Shown: in pieces, positions 7,680 to 14,498 of the stretch
How the letters are laid out: every line of letters begins with the position of its first letter
Numbering within the stretch: position 1 is the first letter of the stretch
Assembly: GCF_020405225.1 (NCBI RefSeq)
Contig: NZ_CP084472.1
Coordinates: 620,001-684,000, forward strand
Source of the DNA: Natrinema sp. DC36
Lineage (GTDB): Archaea; Halobacteriota; Halobacteria; Halobacteriales; Natrialbaceae
Direction of reading: 5' to 3'
Length of the DNA stretch: 64,000 bases
The notes under the pieces: model-generated
Told to the model about the DNA's origin: nothing
Database searches by the model: none
Seen by the model: the letters and a program-made list of their open reading frames with translations, nothing else
Translations under genes and position numbers: made by a program

Positions 7680-8324
7680 ATGGGAGAAACTGAACTGGAT
7701 CGTGAAGAGGTATTACGACGATTTCCAGAGATCGAGGACATTGACGGTTCCGAGTGTAATCCGCACTCGGAAATTGATGGGGACTCCACCGACTCCCCAT
7801 CAGATTCTGACCTCGCCGACGAGGTGGTCAACGTCCTTACTGAAGCACCAAATTACTTCTGGACGGCTCCAGCGGCGAGCAACCACCATCAAGTTGAGCA
7901 CCAGTCTCGTCACGGACTCTGGCTGCATACCAAGCGGGTGTGTACCGCGTTCGACGGACTGTATCAATCGATGGTGAATCAGGGTTTCATGTCCGATGAA
8001 GACGTGGAATGCGGGCGAGCGGCGTGTATCATCCATGATATCCTGAAGTATGGTGAGCCGCCTACGTCCGTCGATGGGACGGTTAACAACCATGATGTTA
8101 TCGCAGCAGAGTGGCTCGAGGCAAACTTCGATTTGCCAGACAAGGTCGTTGACGCTGTCGAGAGTCACATGGGTCCGTGGGGGAAGGGAGATAATCCGAC
8201 TACCCACCTCGAGCAGATGGTACACATTGCGGACATGACTGCGAGTCGTGAGGGTTGGCGCATTCCCGTTAAAGACCCACATGAAACGCTCGAAGACGCA
8301 TTTCCTCGAGTTGGTTCACGATGA
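7680..8324 (+). CDS. HD-domain phosphohydrolase
   Basis: 214 residues. Metal ligands of the HD fold are visible in order: His83 (LWLHTKRV), His-Asp 119-120 (CIIHDILKYG), a later H (NNHDVIAAEWL), and a final Asp (MVHIADMTAS), with VESHMGPWG between. HD proteins in phages act as dNTPases, 5'-nucleotidases or cyclic-nucleotide phosphodiesterases. Its place after the MazG-like and DUF1599-like genes favours a nucleotide substrate. The first 50 residues are acidic and variable. ATGA overlap with the next gene. Confidence 0.8.
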   Translation: MGETELDREEVLRRFPEIEDIDGSECNPHSEIDGDSTDSPSDSDLADEVVNVLTEAPNYFWTAPAASNHHQVEHQSRHGLWLHTKRVCTAFDGLYQSMVNQGFMSDEDVECGRAACIIHDILKYGEPPTSVDGTVNNHDVIAAEWLEANFDLPDKVVDAVESHMGPWGKGDNPTTHLEQMVHIADMTASREGWRIPVKDPHETLEDAFPRVGSR

Positions 8325-8665
8325 CAGTAGTAAACCTATTCGAATGTAATGTCAGTGGTTATCGGTTTGGTGCAAAGAACGACGTAGTGGAATTTGACAT
8401 CATTCGACAGCGGAGTGGATACCCGTTCGAAACGTACAATGAAACAGTTCACATCAGTCTCGATGTACTTGATGAGAATGGCTTCATGTACCCAAGTGGG
8501 GTTGAATACGTCGCGGTTGAGCGGGATGAGGAGAGCGAAGAAATTGTTGGGATGAAAGCAGATCTCGGGTCCACTGGTGGGCACGAGTATTTCGAGCGAG
8601 ATAGTGTCTTGATTGACCACTACGAATCGTTCTTTCGATTCGTTGAAGAGGAGATGCTATACTAA
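8321..8665 (+). CDS. Protein of unknown function
   Basis: 114 residues (MTVVNLFECNVSGYRFG...), mixed beta/alpha, acidic. ATG 8321 overlaps the stop of the HD gene, and its TAA overlaps the next ATG (TAATG), so it is in the middle of a four-gene coupled operon. No family recognised. Confidence 0.7.
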   Translation: MTVVNLFECNVSGYRFGAKNDVVEFDIIRQRSGYPFETYNETVHISLDVLDENGFMYPSGVEYVAVERDEESEEIVGMKADLGSTGGHEYFERDSVLIDHYESFFRFVEEEMLY

Positions 8666-8967
8666 TGACAAAAATAAAATATCACGCCCCACGTCTGCCC
8701 GATGAACATGATGTGTACGAGGTTTATTTCACAAGTCACAGCAGTAGAACTGAAACCCACGATGGTAGCATCTTCTTTAAGCCGCTGGATATCGGCTTCA
8801 AGGAGGTGGCATGTCGAATGCACGGCACTCGAGAACGTGAGGAATACTTGTCGAGTGCGGCAAAACGGTTGATCCGTGAGAAAAAGGAACCTGTGGTATA
8901 CGATGCTGATGGAAACATTGTAGCAGAGTTAGCAGTAAGTGAACGATACGATGGGGATAAACAATGA
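8665..8967 (+). CDS. Protein of unknown function
   Basis: 100 residues (MTKIKYHAPRLPDEHDVYEV...). One His/Cys/Met-containing segment (EVACRMHGTREREEY) but no clear motif. Start and stop both overlap neighbours (TAATG and ATGA), showing translation as part of the 7680 operon. Confidence 0.7.
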   Translation: MTKIKYHAPRLPDEHDVYEVYFTSHSSRTETHDGSIFFKPLDIGFKEVACRMHGTREREEYLSSAAKRLIREKKEPVVYDADGNIVAELAVSERYDGDKQ

Positions 8968-9446
8968 ACACTGTCGAAAAACACGAGACTGACGAGACGT
9001 GCAACGTTTGTGGACGAGATAACGTGGTTAATGAATACGGTCGGAGATCGTGCAATAATCTATCCACGTGTCCAGCCGCAAAGAACAGTGCTGATATCAG
9101 TTGGAACAGCACTGACGAGGAGATAGAGGAGTGGAAAGAAGAGCAGATTAACGATTCGGTAGATAACATGGATACTGGTACGATCAACGGTGTTGACGAT
9201 CTCGAGAAGGACGATGTGGTGACAATCGATCATGATGAGATTCAAGGTCTCTGGGATGTGAGTGATACCGACGAAATCGATATCGGTTTTTCGCAAATCT
9301 ATGTTGCTACAATCGTAAAGGCTGGACGACCACGCGCACTCGTTGGACCATGCACCAACGGGGATGGGAATACAATTGAAGTTCGTAATATCGACACGGA
9401 TGAAGTTCTGTTCAATATATCCCCAGACGATATCGAACATCCGTAG
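8964..9446 (+). CDS. Zinc-ribbon protein of unknown function
   Basis: 160 residues. N-terminal CNVCGRDNVVNEYGRRSCNNLSTC: two pairs of cysteines (CxxC at residues 13-16 and a second pair near 30-36) suitable for zinc. The rest is acidic with a beta-rich C-terminal domain (DIGFSQIYVATIVKAGRPRALV). Last gene of the HD operon. Function unknown. Confidence 0.65.
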   Translation: MNTVEKHETDETCNVCGRDNVVNEYGRRSCNNLSTCPAAKNSADISWNSTDEEIEEWKEEQINDSVDNMDTGTINGVDDLEKDDVVTIDHDEIQGLWDVSDTDEIDIGFSQIYVATIVKAGRPRALVGPCTNGDGNTIEVRNIDTDEVLFNISPDDIEHP

Positions 9447-9456
9447 TAATTCACAA

Positions 9457-9468
9457 GACTTTTATTAC
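9457..9468 (+). promoter_or_regulatory. Promoter of the structured 9.5-kb locus
   Basis: AGACTTTTATTA is a TATA-type box; a GTG at 9492 lies about 30 bp downstream. Transcription would enter a segment with several strong stems. Confidence 0.45.
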
Positions 9469-9491
9469 CAGATGTCGTAGAGATTATTGCC

Positions 9492-9647
9492 GTGAAAGCG
9501 GCGTTCCAACGCATTGGACGAATCACTGTAACGGGAATGGCTTCACTGTTCTGGTCCCTGGAAAGGGATCAGGCTCCGTTACTTCGCGGGGTGGCTCTAC
9601 CTCTCAATACTGTGTGGTTACAGGAATGTGTACGTAGATGTGGTTAA
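9492..9647 (+). CDS. Possible 51-residue GTG-start ORF overlying structured RNA
   Basis: GTG 9492 is at leaderless spacing from the box at 9457 and opens 51 codons (VKAAFQRIGRITVTGM...). The product is basic and lacks the acidic character of the neighbours, and the same bases form stable stems (9505-9582), so the transcript may be a non-coding RNA rather than a message. Kept as a low-confidence CDS. Confidence 0.3.
   Translation: MKAAFQRIGRITVTGMASLFWSLERDQAPLLRGVALPLNTVWLQECVRRCG
9505..9582 (+). ncRNA. Structured RNA candidate
   Basis: Three helices: TCCAA/TTGGA (9505-9518); an outer stem GTAACGG (9528-9534) pairing with CCGTTAC (9576-9582); and inside it an 8-bp hairpin CTGGTCCC (9551-9558) / GGGATCAG (9565-9572, one G-U) with loop TGGAAA. 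This is a nested two-storey fold, unlikely by chance, just downstream of a promoter. Not a tRNA. Confidence 0.45.
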
Positions 9648-9662
9648 ACCCCACACCACTCC

Positions 9663-9700
9663 AGTTACCAAATTACGACCAGATAGAAACCTTTTAGTAT
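9663..9700 (+). promoter_or_regulatory. Promoter leading into tRNA-like region
   Basis: GTTACCA (9664-9670) and AGAAACCTTTTAGTA (about 9685-9699): degenerate dyad followed by a TATA-type box. An ATG at 9720 is at leaderless spacing, and the tRNA-like element begins at 9807, so this is probably the promoter of the RNA locus as well. Confidence 0.5.
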
Positions 9701-9719
9701 ACACAGTCCCTATGTATAG

Positions 9720-9821
9720 ATGGGCAAAGCACTGACCCAAACCCGCACCAGATTCGTGCCAGTCGCGGGGGCCTCGACACCATACGAGGTTAGCACGGAT
9801 CAATTTGGGGAGATAGTGTAG
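9720..9821 (+). CDS. 33-residue ORF before the tRNA-like element
   Basis: ATG 9720 at promoter spacing, 33 codons (MGKALTQTRTRFVPV...), TAG at 9819-9821. It overlaps the first 15 bases of the tRNA-like sequence and is basic, unlike neighbours. It could be a leader peptide or chance. Confidence 0.3.
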   Translation: MGKALTQTRTRFVPVAGASTPYEVSTDQFGEIV

Positions 9822-9925
9822 TGGCAGCACGGTGGTCCCGACTCGTCTGAAAAAGCGAGCGGTCAACGGATAAAATTCGTTGGAGAATCTAACCACAAAC
9901 GTGGGTTCGAATCCCACTCTTTCCA
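9807..9925 (+). tRNA. tRNA-like element with about 48-base insertion in the anticodon arm
   Basis: Parts of a cloverleaf are clear. Acceptor 5' arm GGGGAGA (9807-9813) pairs with TCTTTCC (9918-9924, two G-U pairs). U8-A9 is followed by a D arm GTGT-AGTGGCA-GCAC. The T arm GTGGG-TTCGAAT-CCCAC is canonical (9901-9917), and discriminator A is at 9925. GTGGT and ACCAC could form the anticodon stem, but 55 bases lie between them where 7 are expected, and no choice of intron gives a loop with U33. Within the insert, CGAGCGGTCAACGG resembles a class II (Ser/Leu) D arm. It is therefore intron-bearing, a fusion of two tRNA remnants, or decayed. Amino acid not assigned. Confidence 0.4.
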
Positions 9926-9928
9926 TTC

Positions 9929-9997
9929 GGGAGAACGAGCTTGCAAGCATAATAGAGAACTCAAAAAGGGTGTGGGTGCAACTCCCACCATCTCCCA
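9929..9997 (+). tRNA. Second tRNA-like remnant
   Basis: GGGAGA (9929-9934) pairs with TCTCCC (9991-9996). A T-arm-like GTGGG-TGCAACT-CCCAC (9972-9988) has G where the conserved U55 should be. The middle contains GCTTGCAAGC and GAGAACTC small stems but no proper anticodon arm. Probably a decayed tRNA gene following the first one. Confidence 0.35.
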
Positions 9998-10669
9998 CTC
10001 GCGCCTTTGGGCAGCGTGTACTAAGTATCGCTCACGCCACGAAAGTGGGGCAAGGTCGATGCGTAAATCCATGATTCTTTGTAATCCTCTGGTCGCCTCG
10101 AGCAGCCCCCACGGACGTGGTTGTTACCGCCGTGTAAGACAATGATCCCTCACTGAAGGGCTCTGAGACTTACATAGTCGGATTGTGTCAACACACACGG
10201 AACACATGCTAACTGTGAATGGAGAAGGCTGACATCCTACTGTTCATCTGAGCAAGAGTATGAGCCGTTTGACAGTTTCGGCTTGAAGCCCACATGACCA
10301 TGTCTGCTAACGCTGTAGGGAGGTAGTAGCTCACAACAGTATGGCGGATCAAATCATGGCCCTGGCGGATGCGACGATCCTGAAGGTGAAACTTCAGATA
10401 GTCCTCCGTATTAAGGGACGTGAGACAGAGAACGCCCTCGACTAACGGACGTGGGTGTGGGAACCAAACTGTACCAGAAGTGAGATAGGATCCAATCATA
10501 TATCGCGGGGTGATGATCGTGGCGTACTTTTCACGTGGTTGAAGCCTCTACACTATGCTGATTCCACTTTTTTAGAAAACATTATAATACTCGAGTAGCA
10601 ACACCCACGTGCTCCTTTCGAGGAGCGTACATGGCTTCGTAGTCCCGCGACAACGGGGATTCGGAGTGC
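9998..10669 (+). other. Gene-free tract with several RNA hairpins
   Basis: About 670 bases without a believable protein gene. The one long frame (minus, 10209-10499) is basic and His/Ser/Leu rich, unlike any real gene here. Visible structure: GTAAG (10134-10138) with CTTAC (10169-10173) enclosing CCCT/AGGG; AGCCG...CGGCT near 10273-10295; and CTGAAG/CTTCAG (10380-10397, loop 6). The tract lies between the tRNA-like elements and a strong terminator-like hairpin, so it may be one long non-coding transcript. Confidence 0.4.
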
Positions 10670-10690
10670 GGGAGTGCCATTCACACTCCC
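10670..10690 (+). terminator. Terminator-like hairpin
   Basis: GGGAGTG (10670-10676), loop CCATTCA, CACTCCC (10684-10690), then TTTGAATT. A G+C-rich 7-bp stem followed by T-rich sequence ends the RNA tract before the next promoter. Confidence 0.55.
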
Positions 10691-10726
10691 TTTGAATTAA
10701 ACCAACAAGCTTTCTCTATCCCCACG

Positions 10727-10753
10727 TACTTACCAGATGGTAACGTTTTTGTA
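10727..10753 (+). promoter_or_regulatory. Promoter with TACTTACC upstream
   Basis: TACTTACC (10727-10734), AGATGGTAAC completing a dyad, then GTTTTTGTA (10745-10753). The GTG start at 10776 is about 28 bp from the box. Confidence 0.6.
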
Positions 10754-10775
10754 GCCAGAGTACCTATCAATAGAC

Positions 10776-11150
10776 GTGACTCGAATACCAATTAGACTTC
10801 GTTCTAATGAGGAGAATCAACTCGATGAGTTTGTTCCGCAAGCCATTGAGAATCTTCGAGAGATCGAACTGGAGGATGAAGCGGACGACCTTTCGAACGT
10901 TGATATCATCGACAACGAGGATGGGACGTTCTCGGCTGAAGTGGGTGAGTGGGCGACAATTATCAGCGCCCTCCGAACGCTTCGAGAGGATGAGTCGCTA
11001 CGGTCGTGGTGGCTTCGAAAGAAGTTGGCCCGTCGTCTGTCCAAAGCGACCGAACATCTCGACCTCGATGGAGAAGAGGAGGGTTCTGAAGACTCAACCC
11101 CCACCCCTCGAGCCGAAGAAAGTGGTATCCAAACGGAGGCAACAGCATGA
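10776..11150 (+). CDS. Acidic protein of unknown function
   Basis: 124 residues starting with GTG at 10776, chosen because it lies at leaderless spacing from its promoter and no ATG is available there. Helical middle (WATIISALRTLREDESLRSWWLRKKLARRL) quoted in part; charged tail. Its stop overlaps the next ATG at 11147. No family recognised. Confidence 0.6.
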   Translation: MTRIPIRLRSNEENQLDEFVPQAIENLREIELEDEADDLSNVDIIDNEDGTFSAEVGEWATIISALRTLREDESLRSWWLRKKLARRLSKATEHLDLDGEEEGSEDSTPTPRAEESGIQTEATA

Positions 11151-11341
11151 TGCACGCCGAAGAGGAGATTAAACAGGAATCTGTCGAACAGATGGAGATG
11201 GTAGCTGAAGTTCTGGAAGAATCAGCACCGTCGCTCGCCCAGGCATGTTACACGCTCTACGAAGAATTCATGGAGGCTGGCTTCAGTAAGAAACAGGCGA
11301 CGATGTTGGTCGCTGAGATGGAGGCAATGGAATTAGAATGA
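11147..11341 (+). CDS. Small helical protein of unknown function
   Basis: 64 residues, ATGATG start overlapping the previous stop. Contains FMEAGFSKKQATMLVAEM, a short helix-turn-helix-like or UBA-like pattern. Coupled by ATGA to the following gene. Confidence 0.65.
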   Translation: MMHAEEEIKQESVEQMEMVAEVLEESAPSLAQACYTLYEEFMEAGFSKKQATMLVAEMEAMELE

Positions 11342-11655
11342 GCGAGATCAAAACGCCCAACTTCCGTCTTACGACGTGTATGCCTGTATCAACTGGACAC
11401 CACTACTGTTTCAAAGACCGTCGAACGGACATGGTGGTTTACTTCGATGAGGTGAAGGTTTACGACGGTGTCGTGGACCAGATCAAATTCTACGATTCTA
11501 ACGGCGATCGGGCGGGGCACATTGATGATATCGATCCGCTCCCCCAAATCGTGATTGACACCCTCGAGCACATCGAAGAGCACGACGAGTTTCTAAAAAC
11601 GGCAAGTATCGTTCCGTCGAATATCATCATCCCAGACGCCGAATACAGCATATGA
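11338..11655 (+). CDS. Protein of unknown function
   Basis: 105 residues (MSEIKTPNFRLTTCMP...), beta-rich, with a GHYYCFKDRRTDMVVYF-like segment reading TGHHYCFKDRRTDMVVYF. Middle gene of the 10776 operon with ATGA overlaps on both sides. Not recognised. Confidence 0.65.
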   Translation: MSEIKTPNFRLTTCMPVSTGHHYCFKDRRTDMVVYFDEVKVYDGVVDQIKFYDSNGDRAGHIDDIDPLPQIVIDTLEHIEEHDEFLKTASIVPSNIIIPDAEYSI

Positions 11656-11918
11656 ACGAGAGTGAATACCTCGAGCAGTATGGCGATAAGACGTATAGCG
11701 AACTGGCTGAATTGAACGACGACAATATCAACGACGATATGCAAGAAGATCTCGAGGAAGATCGGGCTGAATTCTTCGAGATGTCGCAGATCATGATGAC
11801 CATGTTCACGCTTACCGAGATGTTCATGGCCGATCAGATCACCCTTGAGCAGTATTTTCGAATCTTGGACATCCTTGACGAGCGGGAGACGGAAGTAGAC
11901 GCCACAATGATGTGGTAG
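11652..11918 (+). CDS. Small acidic helical protein
   Basis: 88 residues, almost entirely helical and acidic, with a Met-rich amphipathic stretch (MSQIMMTMFTLTEMFM). Last gene of the 10776 operon; it ends 5 bp before a terminator-like hairpin. No family recognised. Confidence 0.65.
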   Translation: MNESEYLEQYGDKTYSELAELNDDNINDDMQEDLEEDRAEFFEMSQIMMTMFTLTEMFMADQITLEQYFRILDILDERETEVDATMMW

Positions 11919-11923
11919 CATTC

Positions 11924-11936
11924 GGCGCTAAGCGCC
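11924..11936 (+). terminator. Terminator-like hairpin
   Basis: GGCGC-TAA-GCGCC followed by TCTTACTTCT, directly after the last gene of the operon. Short but fully G+C-paired. Confidence 0.5.
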
Positions 11937-11979
11937 TCTTACTTCTCAGACAAAATTAGAGATTGTGTCTTAGAAACCA

Positions 11980-12018
11980 CTTGGTAACTAAACGGAAAGT
12001 ACATCGCAACCTTTTTGT
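11980..12018 (+). promoter_or_regulatory. Promoter for the 12046 operon
   Basis: A degenerate dyad (TTGGTAACTAAAC) precedes GCAACCTTTTTGTA (12006-12019), about 30 bp before ATG 12046. Confidence 0.55.
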
Positions 12019-12045
12019 ATGTATCTCCCGTATATAGAAGTGTAG

Positions 12046-12468
12046 ATGGGAAGAATTGCAAACGGCCTCAAGGCGCTATTCGGTATCGGTGGAACGGAGA
12101 CACAGAGCGGACTCGAACAACTCGCAGACATCCTCAACAAGCGTGAATCCACGCTTGCGCTTTCGGCGGTGTACCGAGAACCACAACCCGATCAGATGGG
12201 TGAGGAGACCATCGTTTTCCCCGCTACTCTCTACCACGACGGTGAGATCTACGGGACGACGCAACGCGAATTTACCATTCCAGACGACGGGCTCGATGAG
12301 GCTGACAGTCCGCTCGCGGCCTTCGTTGCGGAGGCAAACGGTGTTGATGCGGCTGAAGTGACGTTCGACCACGTCGCCAACATCGAGGGAATGACCGCGG
12401 ACGCAGACATCGATTCGTTCGGTCAGGTCGTCGTCAACACGCCAAACAGCGAAGAAGAGGAAAGCTAA
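12046..12468 (+). CDS. Protein of unknown function
   Basis: 140 residues starting MGRIANGLKALFGIGG, then an acidic beta-rich body (PATLYHDGEIYGTTQREF). The first 15 residues could form an amphipathic membrane-associating helix. It starts a two-gene operon with the HhH membrane protein, 1 bp apart. Function unknown. Confidence 0.65.
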   Translation: MGRIANGLKALFGIGGTETQSGLEQLADILNKRESTLALSAVYREPQPDQMGEETIVFPATLYHDGEIYGTTQREFTIPDDGLDEADSPLAAFVAEANGVDAAEVTFDHVANIEGMTADADIDSFGQVVVNTPNSEEEES

Positions 12469-12469
12469 C

Positions 12470-13150
12470 ATGATCGAAAACGCATCAATCATTGGCGGGG
12501 GAGTAGTCGTTGGTGGAATTGCACTAATCGCAGCCGCAGCCCGATTCTACCGTAAGGGCGGTACTGTCGAGGGTGACGTTGATGGGGACGGCGAGACCGA
12601 AGTTACGTTCAGTTCGCCGCCAGAAAACGACTGTCAAGCAGAAGAGGCGACTGAAGACGATGGGGCGGAAGAAGACAGTCCCGTTCCAGACGCTATCCTC
12701 GAGATTGAGGATATCGAAACTATCACTGGAATCGGTCCTACTCGAGCAGAAACCCTCGTTGAGAACGGCTTCGAGACCGCTGAGGATCTCTACAACGCCG
12801 CTGACGAAGACCTTCTCGACGTTGATGGGTTCGGCGAACACGCCGTTTCCCAGATCCGTGGTGACATCGGGAGTGTTGAAGAGGGAAATGGAGAATCTGA
12901 CTCGGATGAGGGAAATGGAGAATCGAACGAATCCACCGAGACCGAATCCACTTCCACCGAAACGGACGAATCGAATACGTCGGAAGACGATACGGATGGG
13001 GATGGGAGTACTGGGGATGAGGAAACTGAAACCGAAGACGACGCTGAAGACCCCGAGTCTGAAGCGGAAGCAGATTCTGAGACTGAATCGGACTCAGAAG
13101 TTGACGGAGACTCCGCTGACTCTCCGTCAGAAGCGGTAGCAGCGGAGTAA
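12470..13150 (+). CDS. Membrane-anchored helix-hairpin-helix protein with acidic tail
   Basis: 226 residues. One N-terminal membrane segment (IIGGGVVVGGIALIAAAARF, residues about 7-26), an acidic linker, then a helix-hairpin-helix DNA-binding unit at about 80-130 (ITGIGPTRAETLVENGF ... DLLDVDGFGEHAVSQI), i.e. two G-[IVF]-G turns. The last 90 residues are low-complexity Ser/Thr/Glu/Asp with repeats of EGNGESDSD type. It would hold DNA (or another HhH partner) at the cytoplasmic membrane face; a role in anchoring replicating or entering DNA is inference. Confidence 0.7.
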   Translation: MIENASIIGGGVVVGGIALIAAAARFYRKGGTVEGDVDGDGETEVTFSSPPENDCQAEEATEDDGAEEDSPVPDAILEIEDIETITGIGPTRAETLVENGFETAEDLYNAADEDLLDVDGFGEHAVSQIRGDIGSVEEGNGESDSDEGNGESNESTETESTSTETDESNTSEDDTDGDGSTGDEETETEDDAEDPESEAEADSETESDSEVDGDSADSPSEAVAAE

Positions 13151-13184
13151 GCAGATAAAAAATTTTGGCTATAAGATTACAACA

Positions 13185-13727
13185 ATGTTAGGACTTGCAC
13201 GTAGTTCGACGGTCGCTGAATTGAAAGACGAACTTGAAGAGACGGAACAGGAACTTAGTCGAGCAGAACGACGAAAGAGCACGCTGCGGCGGATGCGCGA
13301 TTCGCAGCGAGAGAGGGAGCAAGACGCAGTTGAGTCGCTTAAAGCGGCACTCGAGGCAGGCGAGTTTGACAACCTCGAAGACGAGAGTTGTAAGGTTGAA
13401 GAACTGGACGAACCTCGAGTTGTCTGGAAGAAAGGCCAGTTTTATATTATCGAACTGGTGATCCCCGCTGGTGAGACGGTCGTCCATACCACAGACTCGA
13501 AAAAGCGGGTTAGCAAAGCCTATGTCCGTGAATTCTACCACAAACACGATGGTCCAGTGGTTGAAAAAGAAACTGAAGACCGATCTATCCACGACCATTC
13601 CTTCACTTACCGTCGTGGGAGATTCGTTGAACCAGATGGAACGCTGGATACACAGACGTGGCGTGCATGTACTCGAGGAATTCACTGTTTCGCCACTCGA
13701 GAAGAGGCAGCGGACTACTTCAACTGA
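13185..13727 (+). CDS. Coiled-coil protein with C-terminal cysteine motif (DUF5758-like end)
   Basis: 180 residues. Residues about 8-60 form a coiled coil (ELKDELEETEQELSRAERR). The C-terminal part ends CTRGIHCFATREEAADYF, which matches the C-x-x-G-I-H-x-F-x-T-R-E-E-A ending seen in many phage proteins of the DUF5758 type, which often follow pentapeptide repeats. A TATA-like AAAAATTTTGG lies shortly before ATG 13185. Role unknown. Confidence 0.6.
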   Translation: MLGLARSSTVAELKDELEETEQELSRAERRKSTLRRMRDSQREREQDAVESLKAALEAGEFDNLEDESCKVEELDEPRVVWKKGQFYIIELVIPAGETVVHTTDSKKRVSKAYVREFYHKHDGPVVEKETEDRSIHDHSFTYRRGRFVEPDGTLDTQTWRACTRGIHCFATREEAADYFN

Positions 13728-13728
13728 A

Positions 13729-14373
13729 ATGGTCCGAATCAGTCTCGACGTGGAGGGCGTGCTGTCGAACACTCACAAAGCCGTCTGTGCCCGCAGTGAG
13801 CAAGTTACTGAAGAGATGATGCAGGAGTGGGGTTTCCCCACTGAAGACGATTACAAGGAGTTTATGCATGTCTCACAGAACCTCTGGCACAACCACCATG
13901 AAGAAATCCCACCAATGGAGAGTGGGGCAACATTCCGTGAGGTGACGAGCGGGCTTCGGGACTACGGACACACTGTCGATATCGTCACCCATCGCCACAA
14001 TCTCACGGGCGAATTGGCCGATTCGTTCGAGAGTGAGTACGGGTACTCACCCGTCGAAGTCGATGAGCAAGTGAAGGCGTGGTTGGACTACTACACTGTC
14101 GAGTACGACAATTTCCTGGCCCCATCGGAGGAAAAGGACGAATTGGACTATGACGTGTATGTGGACGACAAACCCGCCCTCGCAGAGCGCATTGCCAATG
14201 ATCCAGAGCGAGTTATCGCACTGCGAGACCGCCCGTACAATCAGGATGTAGACGACAGTAGCATCCGTGTGGAACGGATCAACTCTCTCGATGAGTTGTT
14301 GTTCCAACTGACCGACCACTACACTGTCGAGGCTGTTCGAGATCTCTGCGCCCCACCACAGAAAGTAAAATGA
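13729..14373 (+). CDS. HAD-superfamily 5'-deoxyribonucleotidase-like phosphatase
   Basis: 214 residues. HAD motif I is SLDVEGVL (Asp7, with Glu9 in place of the usual second Asp), motif II Thr87 in IVTHRH, and motif IV VYVDDKP (Asp146-Asp147). The layout matches the NT5C-type 5'(3')-deoxyribonucleotidases common in phages, which remove phosphate from dNMPs. The D-to-E change at the general acid is unusual and could lower activity. ATG 13729 follows the previous stop by 1 bp. Frame is open far upstream only as a shadow. Part of the nucleotide-handling set of this region. Confidence 0.7.
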   Translation: MVRISLDVEGVLSNTHKAVCARSEQVTEEMMQEWGFPTEDDYKEFMHVSQNLWHNHHEEIPPMESGATFREVTSGLRDYGHTVDIVTHRHNLTGELADSFESEYGYSPVEVDEQVKAWLDYYTVEYDNFLAPSEEKDELDYDVYVDDKPALAERIANDPERVIALRDRPYNQDVDDSSIRVERINSLDELLFQLTDHYTVEAVRDLCAPPQKVK

Positions 14374-14498
14374 GTGGAAAATTTGAAGAATTAGAGACGT
14401 TCATTCAAGAGAACGAGTTGGCATTGGAAATATATGCCGAAAACGGGAATGAAAGATCGGATCTCGTTGCCACGCTCCTACGGTGTCATAGGAGTTAG
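14370..14498 (+). CDS. 42-residue ORF coupled to the HAD gene
   Basis: ATG 14370 overlaps the HAD stop. 42 residues (MSGKFEELETFIQEN...). Its stop overlaps by four bases the 3' end of the convergent recombinase gene. Short but supported by coupling. Confidence 0.5.
   Translation: MSGKFEELETFIQENELALEIYAENGNERSDLVATLLRCHRS

Noticed and set aside
9618-9998. 126-codon minus-strand frame over the tRNA-like region
   Set aside because: Its translation contains segments such as ERVGFEPTF, the familiar false peptide from the complement of tRNA T arms. Taken as antisense noise.
10209-10499. 96-codon minus-strand frame in the gene-poor tract
   Set aside because: Basic, rich in Ser, Leu and His, with few acidic residues; no promoter or coupled neighbour; overlaps RNA stems. 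Unlike every convincing gene in the window.
10510-10561. Possible C/D box sRNA (GTGATGA at 10510, CTGA at 10558)
   Set aside because: Box C and D are at plausible distance, but no good internal D' and C' boxes are found; such short words occur by chance.
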